DNA of 8,861 bases, taken from assembly GCA_900550745.1 (NCBI GenBank), contig URTO01000057.1:1-8861 (forward strand), in the 5' to 3' direction. The notes under the pieces were generated by a model that ran no database searches, had not been told where the DNA came from, and was given only the letters and a program-made list of their open reading frames with translations. This DNA comes from an uncultured Desulfovibrio sp. (lineage in GTDB: Bacteria; Desulfobacterota; Desulfovibrionia; Desulfovibrionales; Desulfovibrionaceae). Both the position numbers and the translations under genes were made by a program. Shown here piece by piece: positions 1-6,900 of the stretch. Positions within the stretch are counted from its first letter, which is position 1. Each line of letters begins with the position of its first letter.

Positions 1-29
1 GGAGAAGCCCTTCTCCAGAAGGGTTCTCC
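1..29 (-). terminator. Hairpin after cooH, candidate terminator of the coo operon
   Basis: Read on the minus strand, 29 nt after the cooH stop, the RNA can fold with an outer stem GGAGAA/TTCTCC and an inner stem CCCTTC/GAAGGG. That makes 12 base pairs with one bulged C and a TGGA loop. This is typical of an intrinsic terminator stem, but the T-run that should follow lies beyond position 1 and cannot be seen. A purine-rich stretch (30-40) precedes it. The alternative is a short open frame starting at ATG 49-47 (MKIGEGEENPSGEG...) that runs through the hairpin and off the window. I favour the hairpin because the frame resembles neither HypA nor CooF, the usual next genes. Confidence 0.5.
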
Positions 30-58
30 TCCCCCTCCCCAATCTTCATTTCATCCCC

Positions 59-1147
59 CTACCGCTCCGTACAACTGACGCAGGGGTCGATGCTGTTGAC
101 GATGACGGGGATGTCGGCAAGCTGGCAGTCCTTCATCATGACGGTGAGGGCCTCCCAGTTCATGTAGGACGGCACGCGCCACTTGAGGCGGGCGGGGGTG
201 TCGGTCCCGTTGGTCTGAAGGTAATAGATAAGCTCGCCGCGCGGGGCTTCCGAGCGGGCGACGGATTCGCTTTCCGGGATGCGCTCCATGTGCACGGCCA
301 GCGGGCCTTCGGGGAGCTTGTCGAGGCACTGGCGGAGGAGCCGGATGGACTCGAACACCTCGCGCACGCGCACCATCGCGCGCGACCAGACGTCGCCGTC
401 CTGCTCTTTGACGATGTCAAAGTAGAGATCGGGATAGACGAGGTAGGGCGTGTTCTTGCGCACGTCGATGTCGAGGCCCGAACCGCGCGCCACGGGGCCG
501 ACCACGCCGAGCGCCCACGCATCCTCGCGGGACAGGACGCCCACGCCGCGCGAACGTTTGGCGATCAGGGGATCGGTACGGAAGACCTTTTCCACGCGCT
601 TGACCGCTTCTTCGACGATGCCGAGCCGTTCCAGCATGTACATGGTCAGGCCGTCGTCCATGTCGAACTTCACGCCGCCGATGCAGTTCGCGGAAAGGTT
701 CATGCGGTTGCCGTAGATGGTCTCCTTCACGTCCTGCATGTTCTCGCGCACTTCCATGATGTGCAGGAACAGGGACTTGAAGCCCACGTTGTGCGCGAAA
801 ATGGCGATGTTGAACAGGTGCGAGGCCACGCGCTTGGTTTCCTCCGCCAGCACGCGCAGGTACTGGGCGCGGGGCGGCGGGGTCATGCCGAGCACGTTCT
901 CGACCGCCATGCAGTAGGTCAGCGAGTGGCTGTTGGAACAGAGCGAGCAGACGCGCTCGGTCAGCGTCGTGTTCTTGAAGAAATTGCGCTGCGTCGCCAT
1001 GCCTTCCATGCCGCGATGGACATGCCCGGAAGTGATCTCCACCTTGCGGACGGTTTCGCCGTCAACGTCGAGATGGAAGTAAACCGGTTCCTCAAGGGCG
1101 ATGTGCACCGGGCCGATGGGCAGGGAAAAACTGCTGGTCTGGCTCAT
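59..1147 (-). CDS. cooH: CooH, [NiFe]-hydrogenase large (catalytic) subunit, group 4
   Basis: The 362-residue product is the NuoD/HycE-related large subunit holding the NiFe active site that reduces protons to H2 on the cytoplasmic face. The N-terminal metal motif is ERVCSLC (Cys67, Cys70) followed by His74. The C-terminal motif is DPCVSC (Cys356, Cys359), so all four metal-ligand cysteines are present. The GHVHRGMEG segment (residues 41-49) is also typical. The protein ends only three residues after the last ligand (TER), so there is no C-terminal extension for a maturation protease, as I recall for CooH and EchE. An in-frame ATG exists at 1210, but the start at 1147 is preferred: it sits in an ATGA overlap with the cooU stop, has AAGGGGG upstream with a 7-nt spacer, and leads straight into conserved sequence. 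The 21 upstream codons are Arg/Gly-rich and overlap cooU. Last gene of the operon in view. Confidence 0.93.
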   Translation of the reverse strand: MSQTSSFSLPIGPVHIALEEPVYFHLDVDGETVRKVEITSGHVHRGMEGMATQRNFFKNTTLTERVCSLCSNSHSLTYCMAVENVLGMTPPPRAQYLRVLAEETKRVASHLFNIAIFAHNVGFKSLFLHIMEVRENMQDVKETIYGNRMNLSANCIGGVKFDMDDGLTMYMLERLGIVEEAVKRVEKVFRTDPLIAKRSRGVGVLSREDAWALGVVGPVARGSGLDIDVRKNTPYLVYPDLYFDIVKEQDGDVWSRAMVRVREVFESIRLLRQCLDKLPEGPLAVHMERIPESESVARSEAPRGELIYYLQTNGTDTPARLKWRVPSYMNWEALTVMMKDCQLADIPVIVNSIDPCVSCTER

Positions 1148-1704
1148 TCGCGCACCCCCTTTTCCACTTCCTCGCCGGGCTCGGCGTTCACTTCCATGAT
1201 GCGCTCCCACATATCCTTGGTGCAGGCCCCGTTCATCATGATGGTCAGCGGGATGACCTCATTGAGGATGCCCTCGTCGATTTCGGGATCGAGGAAGAGG
1301 CGCTTGGGGTTGGTGTTGCCGTCGACGTGCACGTCGAACAGCTCCGCGAACTCGCGTTCGTTCCAGTCGGCGTTGCGGAACCACGGGGTGATGGTGGGCA
1401 CGCTGTTCTCGGCGGGGTCCAGCGGAACCGTCACCGTCACGGTATAGCCGTGCACGTCGAAGTGGTAGGCGAGCGTGGTGACGGGATCGGCGAGCTGCTT
1501 GTTCAGCGCGGTGACCGTGCACAGACGCGCCTCGTGTTTGGCGAGCAGGGCGGCGGCGGCGGGGAGCTGTCCGGCGTCCGTGAGCGTCACCCACTCGAAG
1601 CCGTTGCCCCAACTGTCCCAGTTGTGCCGTTCTTCGGAAGCCAGCTCCACCAGCCCCTTGACGAGCTCAGGATTGATGGAACGGCTTGACCATGTCGTAT
1701 TCAT
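1144..1704 (-). CDS. cooU: CooU, NuoC-like (30 kDa-type) hydrogenase subunit
   Basis: The 186-residue soluble subunit is related to NuoC of complex I and to the N-terminal part of HycE. It holds the peripheral arm together next to the large subunit and carries no cofactor motif. The family signature lies at residues 102-138: VPTITPWFRNADWNEREFAELF, then a GNTNPKRLFL-like segment, matching the pattern P-x-ITP-x-F-x-x-A-x-W-x-ERE-x-x-x-x-F. The usual FGI after ERE reads FDV here, a small deviation. An upstream in-frame ATG at 1725 has no ribosome site, whereas the ATG at 1704 is preceded by AAGGAG with an 8-nt spacer. The gene lies 35 nt after cooX, and its TGA overlaps the cooH ATG by 4 nt, which suggests translational coupling. 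Confidence 0.87.
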   Translation of the reverse strand: MNTTWSSRSINPELVKGLVELASEERHNWDSWGNGFEWVTLTDAGQLPAAAALLAKHEARLCTVTALNKQLADPVTTLAYHFDVHGYTVTVTVPLDPAENSVPTITPWFRNADWNEREFAELFDVHVDGNTNPKRLFLDPEIDEGILNEVIPLTIMMNGACTKDMWERIMEVNAEPGEEVEKGVRE

Positions 1705-1711
1705 GCAAGTT

Positions 1712-1717
1712 TCTCCT
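1712..1717 (-). promoter_or_regulatory. Ribosome binding site fixing the cooU start
   Basis: AAGGAG on the minus strand, 7-8 nt before the ATG at 1704. The longer in-frame start at 1725 has no comparable site, so this element decides the start. Confidence 0.8.
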
Positions 1718-1739
1718 TGCTTCATAGCGGTACGTCGGC

Positions 1740-2588
1740 TCAGTCGGCGGTGCTGCCCGCCGCCGGAGACGGTTTTTCAGCGGCGCTTTCCGCGCCGGAA
1801 GGCGCATCGGGCCGCGTTTCGGCCGCTGCGGAAGCGGCGGCCTGTTCAGCCGGAGGCGTCTGGGCGCCCGGCGCCGCCTTGGAAGCCGCAGGGTCGGACT
1901 TGGGCTGTACCGTAGCTTCCCGCGAGGGTGCGGCGGTTTTCGGGGCGGAGGCCGAGGCCGCCTGAGCGGGGGCTTCCTTTGCGTTTTCCTTGTCCGCCGG
2001 GGACTTTTCGGCCTTTCTCGGCGGAACGAGACAGACTTCCTCGCGGGCGGCCATCTTTTCGAGCTGGTCGATATGACAGGCGCGGTCTTCCTCGACCGCC
2101 ACGTCGATGCGGCGGCAGTTCGGGCAGAGGTGCGAGATCACGTCCACGTCGACTTCGGAATGCTTGGCGTAGATGCGGTTGAGCACTTCTTGCGGCAGAA
2201 CGCGCATCTTGGCCCCGCACACGGCACAGTAGTCGTATTTGACTTTGGCGCGGGTGATCTGGGTATATTTTTCCGTGGCCCGGTGGGCGCTGTGCCAGTC
2301 GTTGGAGAGGGTGACGGCCTTGGTCGGGCAGTAGTGGCGGCACTGGGCGCACAGGCAGCAGGAGTTGCGCCACACCGTGATCTCGAAGCCGCTGCCGTCC
2401 TCGAATTTCGAGATGTTGATGGCTCCGGCGGCGCAGACGTGGACGCACGTGCCGCAGCCCACGCACAGCGCCGGGTCGATTTCGACCCGCCCGCGCAGGC
2501 GGTCCGGGGTGTACGTCTCCCCGAAGGGGAAGGCGTCGGTCACCGGGCCCTTCTTGAGGTTGTCCCAGAGGATTTTGAGGAATTCCAT
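1740..2588 (-). CDS. cooX: CooX, 2x[4Fe-4S] ferredoxin-like (NuoI/HycF-type) subunit with extended tail
   Basis: The 282-residue protein passes electrons from external ferredoxin to the CooL cluster. Two CxxCxxCxxxC motifs bind two [4Fe-4S] clusters: Cys42-45-48-52 and Cys77-80-83-87. Next comes a second cysteine module with CAVC (121-124) and CPNC (155-158), spaced like a zinc ribbon or rubredoxin-type knuckle. A similar arrangement follows the ferredoxin domain in E. coli HycF/HyfH, as far as I recall. From about residue 189 to the end the protein is low-complexity: about one third Ala, many Pro/Glu/Lys/Ser, no aromatic residues and no Cys, so it is probably disordered. The start at 2588 has GGAGGG 5 nt upstream and lies one base after the cooL TGA, so coupling is likely. 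NuoI-type proteins are usually shorter; the excess is the tail. Confidence 0.9.
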   Translation of the reverse strand: MEFLKILWDNLKKGPVTDAFPFGETYTPDRLRGRVEIDPALCVGCGTCVHVCAAGAINISKFEDGSGFEITVWRNSCCLCAQCRHYCPTKAVTLSNDWHSAHRATEKYTQITRAKVKYDYCAVCGAKMRVLPQEVLNRIYAKHSEVDVDVISHLCPNCRRIDVAVEEDRACHIDQLEKMAAREEVCLVPPRKAEKSPADKENAKEAPAQAASASAPKTAAPSREATVQPKSDPAASKAAPGAQTPPAEQAAASAAAETRPDAPSGAESAAEKPSPAAGSTAD

Positions 2589-2589
2589 A

Positions 2590-3024
2590 TCAGCCCTCCA
2601 TCCTTTCCCGCCAGATGGCGACGGCTTCGAGCACGCCTTCCATGATCGCCTGCGGGCGCGGCGGACAGCCGGGCACGTTGACGTCGATGGGCAGGTAGCG
2701 GTCCACCGGGCCTTCGATGGAATAGCCTTCGCGGAACACGCCGCCGCTGATGGGGCAGATGCCCACGGCTACGGTCACTTTGGGCTCGGGGATTTCGTTC
2801 CAGACGCGCAGGACCTTGTCCTTGACCCGCGCCGTGAGCGGCCCGGTGATGAGCACGATGTCCGCGTGGCGGGGGCTCCCGCAGTATTTGCAGCCGAGGC
2901 GCTCCACGTCGTAGCGGGAGATGCAGGCCGTGGTGGCCAGTTCCACGTCGCACCCGTTGCAGGAGCCCGCGTTGATGCGGAACAGCCACGGCGAGCGGGT
3001 GGAGAGTTTTTTGATGAGGTTCAT
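2590..3024 (-). CDS. cooL: CooL, hydrogenase small subunit (NuoB-like) with proximal [4Fe-4S] cluster
   Basis: The 144-residue small subunit of the group 4 hydrogenase relays electrons to the NiFe site in CooH through a single proximal cluster. The ligands visible are Cys22 and Cys25 in SCNGCDVE, Cys90 in GICPISGG and Cys120 in PGCPPRP, the standard NuoB/EchC pattern. The short length without a signal peptide separates it from the exported small subunits of group 1 hydrogenases and fits a cytoplasmic-facing complex. Two further cysteines (45 and 48, CKYC) lie between the ligands and are not part of the canonical set. A longer in-frame start at 3048 would overlap cooK. The ATG at 3024 is preferred because GGGAGG precedes it by 6 nt and the conserved sequence follows directly. 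It begins 13 nt after the cooK stop. Confidence 0.92.
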   Translation of the reverse strand: MNLIKKLSTRSPWLFRINAGSCNGCDVELATTACISRYDVERLGCKYCGSPRHADIVLITGPLTARVKDKVLRVWNEIPEPKVTVAVGICPISGGVFREGYSIEGPVDRYLPIDVNVPGCPPRPQAIMEGVLEAVAIWRERMEG

Positions 3025-3030
3025 GACCGG

Positions 3031-3036
3031 CCTCCC
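3031..3036 (-). promoter_or_regulatory. Ribosome binding site fixing the cooL start
   Basis: GGGAGG on the minus strand, 6 nt before the ATG at 3024, in the short gap after the cooK stop. It supports this start over the upstream in-frame ATG at 3048, which lies inside cooK. Confidence 0.75.
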
Positions 3037-3037
3037 G

Positions 3038-3997
3038 TCAGCAGCCAATCCACACCAGGACGAGGCTCAGGAAAGCCAGCCCGGTGGGATACTTGAAGAA
3101 AAAGGACAGAGCCTGTTCGATGCGCAGACGCCCCGTGGCGGACTTCACCACGGTCAGGGTGAACAGCATGAACAGCGCGCACTTGACGACGAACCAGACC
3201 AGATTGACCGCGGGGATGTCCGAAATCGTGCCGGGGAAGAACAGCACCACCCCGAGCGCCAGCGCCACGACCATCTTGAGGGCCGAGGCCATGTGGAAGA
3301 AGGCCAGCAGCACGCCCGAATATTCGAGGAGCGGCCCTTCGAGGATTTCTGTTTCCGCCTCCGGCTGGTCGAAGGGCGGCACGCCGAGCGTGGCGGGCAG
3401 GAACATGAGCCACGCGAGGAACGCGGGCCACATGACCGGGGTGAGCCCGAACGAGCCGTGTTCGGACTGATAGTCCATGATCCTGGTCAGGGAGAATTCG
3501 GCCCCGCTGCCGCCGCCCACTTTCATGGCGACCGTCAGCATGATCATAAGCAGCGGAACCTCATAGGCAAGCATCATGATCATCTCGCGGGAGAAGCCGA
3601 TGCCGCCGTAGGGCGAGCCGGACGAGGAGCCCGCCAGCATGATCGCCATCGCCGGGATGGGGAACAGGTAGAAGATGACCAGCAGGTCGCCCATCTTGGG
3701 CAGGCCGTCGGTCACGCCGGGCACGGGCAGCAGCGCCGCGCACATGGCGATGCCGCCGAGCGCGACCACGGGGGCCGCGAGGAACGCCCCGCGCACGGCG
3801 GAGGCCGGGATGATGACCTCCTTGGCGCTCAGCTTGATCAAGTCGAGGAAGGGCTGGATCAGTGGCGGCCCCACCCGGCGCTGGAGCCGGGCTTCGACGC
3901 GGCGGTCGCACCCTTTGAGGAACAGGCCCAGCGCCAGCGCGAACAGGCCGCCGGGGAAGACGACAAGGTGGAGAATGCCCACAAGCAGGTCTAGCAT
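3038..3997 (-). CDS. cooK: CooK, NuoH/HycD-like membrane anchor subunit
   Basis: The 319-residue polytopic inner-membrane protein links the hydrogenase arm to the ion-translocating part, as NuoH does in complex I. The signature EARLQRRVGPPLIQP followed by DLIKLSAKE (residues 35-60) is the conserved cytoplasmic loop of this family. The acidic loop PPFDQPEAETEILEGP with LEYSG (residues 207-227) carries the Glu cluster thought to transmit coupling. Hydrophobic segments alternate with these loops along the whole length, and the size is normal for the family. The start ATG at 3997 overlaps the cooM stop within ATGCTAG (7 nt). AAGGAG sits 8 nt upstream, inside the end of cooM, so translation is probably coupled to cooM. 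Confidence 0.93.
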   Translation of the reverse strand: MLDLLVGILHLVVFPGGLFALALGLFLKGCDRRVEARLQRRVGPPLIQPFLDLIKLSAKEVIIPASAVRGAFLAAPVVALGGIAMCAALLPVPGVTDGLPKMGDLLVIFYLFPIPAMAIMLAGSSSGSPYGGIGFSREMIMMLAYEVPLLMIMLTVAMKVGGGSGAEFSLTRIMDYQSEHGSFGLTPVMWPAFLAWLMFLPATLGVPPFDQPEAETEILEGPLLEYSGVLLAFFHMASALKMVVALALGVVLFFPGTISDIPAVNLVWFVVKCALFMLFTLTVVKSATGRLRIEQALSFFFKYPTGLAFLSLVLVWIGC

Positions 3998-6900
3998 GAC
4001 GGACGCTCCTTATTGATGCGGAGGGACTGCCGCAGGGCCCGGCAGAGGGACAGGGCCAGTTCCGGCAGAGGGCATGCGGCGCTGCCGGGCTTGTTGCCCG
4101 TGCACAGGTTGACCAGCGCCGGGTAGATGGCTTCGGGCGGGATGCGCGAGGCTTCCTGAGATGCGTCGTGGCCGCAGGCGTGCGGGGGCGCGACGCGGAT
4201 CTTCACGCGGGAGAGCAGGAAGCGCAGGGCCAGCCAGCAGCCGCCGAAGGCCACGAGCATCAGCACGGCGACCGCCGTGGCGTCCCACGCGCCGGGGCCG
4301 GTGGCGAGGCCGTAGAAGGCCACGTCAAGCGGCGGCATCCCGTATTCCGCCAGCGCCGCATTGAGGGGCGCGAGCATCAGGCCGGGGAACACGCCGGTCA
4401 GGATCACCATGAAGGCCATGAGCAGCATGGGCGCGCGCATGACCCACGGGGCCTCTTCGATATGGTCGAGGTTGCGCCCCGGCTGTCCGAGGAAGACCGC
4501 GTGCATGAAGCGGGCGAGGTACGCCAGCGTGATCACGCTGCCGATGAGCGAGATCAGCGCGAGGAGCGGTTCGCCTTCCGCCATGAGCGCCTGATAAATG
4601 ATCCACTTGGAGGTGAAGCCGTTGGTCGGCGGCACGCCCACGGCGGCCAGCGACCCGATGAAGAAGCAGAACATGGTCACGGGCATCTTGCGGCCCACGC
4701 CGCCCAGCTCGGCGATCGTATCCGCATGGGTGCGCAGCATGACCGCGCCGACCATGAGGAAGAGCAGATCCTTGAAGAACACGTGGTTCGCCATGTGCAG
4801 GAGGCCGCCCGCCATGCCGAGGCTCGTGCCCACGGCGACGCCGAGCACCATGTACCCGATTTGGCTTACCGTAGACCAGATGAACACCAGCTTGAGGCTG
4901 TTCTGGAGCATGGCCTGCACGGCGCTGTACAGCAGCGTGAACGCGCCGATCCATGCCGCGGCGTACATGACGGCCTGCTGCGAGAAGAGCCCCGCCGTGT
5001 CCGGGGACTGCGCGTACACGCTCCCGAAGACGAGGAACAGCTTCACGAGGCCGAAGACGGCGATCTTCAGCAGCACGGAGGAGATGTAGCCGGACACGGG
5101 CGTGGGGGCCAGCGCCGGGTGCATCTGCCAGTCGATGCGCAGGGAGACCTGCGCGGCCTTCATACAGAAGCCGACGGCCATCAGGATCATGATGGAGGTG
5201 CCCACGGCGGGGGGCAGGGAGGCGAAGCCCTCGGCCACGCCCGCGAACTCGCCGGTGCCGGTGTAGGCCACGATGAGCCCGATGCCGAGGAACAGGAAGC
5301 CCGCGCCCGCCACGTTGAACAGGAAGTACTTGAAGCCTTCCCGCAGCGCTTCGGGCGTGCCCTCATGCGCGATGGCGAAATACAGGGCCCACGAGCTCAT
5401 GATTTCCCAGAAGGTGAAGAAGCTGAACAGATCCGAACTCGCCGCCACGCCGAGCAGCCCGCCCGTCATGAGCAGGAAGAAGGCGTAGAAGCGCCATTGC
5501 GTATGGCTGTGCTCCATGTAGCCCACGGCGTACACGAGGTTCACCGTGCCGACGGCGGGGATGAACAGGGCCATGATGAAGGACAGCGTATCCAGATCCT
5601 GCCCGAAGGCGAGCACATGCAGCGTGGTCAGGAGCAGGATGGCGGCGGCGCCCCATCCGGCCTTCACGCGATCCCTGCGGAACCAGATCGGCACGATGGC
5701 GCCGATCATGGGCAGGAGCACATACACGGGCCAGCTCACGTCGAGCGACGGCAGGGCCGCCGCCATATGGCCCGCGCCGGTGCCGAGGTGCGGCATAAGC
5801 TCGTTGATGACCGGGGTGACGAGGGACAGGCCCGTCTGCGGGGCCACGCCGAGGATCACGCACAGGCCCGCGAGGATGATCATGGGCACGCGCATGGTCG
5901 TGGTGACGCCCTGCACGCGGCGGCGTCCCGCCGGGGCGGGGTCAAGCAGGATCGTGCGCAGGATGCGCATGTAGTAGATCGCCCCCACGAGGCTCGCCGC
6001 GATGAGCGCCGCCGCGATGAGCGGCTGCCCGGCGTCCATACAGGCCACGATCATGAGGTATTTGCTCACGAAGCCGTTGAACGGCGGCAGGCCCATGATG
6101 GACACGATGCCGATGCTCATACAGCCCACGGCCCACGGCATTTCGTGGACGAGGCCCGCGAGATCGGAGAGCTTGCGGCTGCCCACGCGGAAAATGAGGC
6201 CGCCCGCACAGAGGAAGAGCAGGTCCTTCATGATCGCGTGGTTCAGGACATGGGACAGCGCGCCCGCCGCCGCCAGCCACGTGCCGAGGCCGAGGACGGT
6301 GAAGATTTCACCGACCTGCCCCATGGTGGAGTAGGCGAGCATCCGCTTGAGGTCTTCCTGCCTGAGGGCCATCCATTCGCCGTAGGCCATGGTGCACAGG
6401 CCCATGAACGTGACCATCAGGCCGGGGGCGGTGAGGCCCCCGTAGGTTCCGGTCGAGGCGAGTTCCTTGTAGCCGATGAGCCCGAAATAGACCGTCACCA
6501 CGCCGAACACGCCCATCTTGGTGAGCACGCCGGAGAGCGGCGCGGACACGGACGACGGCGCGGCGGGGTGGGCGTCGGGCAGCCAACTGTGCAGGGGCAC
6601 GAGGCCGGCCTTGGCTGCGAAGCCGAGCAGGGTGAACACAAGGGCGAACTTGAGCACGTCGTCGGAATGGACGGACAGGTTGGCGACGAGTTCGCCGTAC
6701 TGCGTATGGTTCCCGCCGATCATGAAGAAGCCCACGATCATGAGGTAGGCCGCGCTGCAGCACAGCACCACGTACTTGATGGCCGCGTCGCGCGCTCTGG
6801 AAGTGCGCTCCCACGCCACCAGCGCGAAGGACGCCCACGTCATGACTTCCCACTGGGAGGCCAGCGTGCCGATGTTGTCGGTGGTCACGATGTTGAGCAG

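Noticed and set aside
1148..1210. N-terminal extension of CooH from an upstream in-frame ATG
   Set aside because: The 21 codons overlap cooU, are Arg/Gly-rich and lack family similarity. The start at 1147 has the ATGA junction and a ribosome site.
290..1447. 385-codon plus-strand frame opposite cooH and cooU, and similar frames at 2921-3994 and 2365-3096
   Set aside because: All are antisense to genes with intact catalytic motifs, have the same shadow composition (His/Ala/Gly/Arg-rich) and show no recognisable domain.
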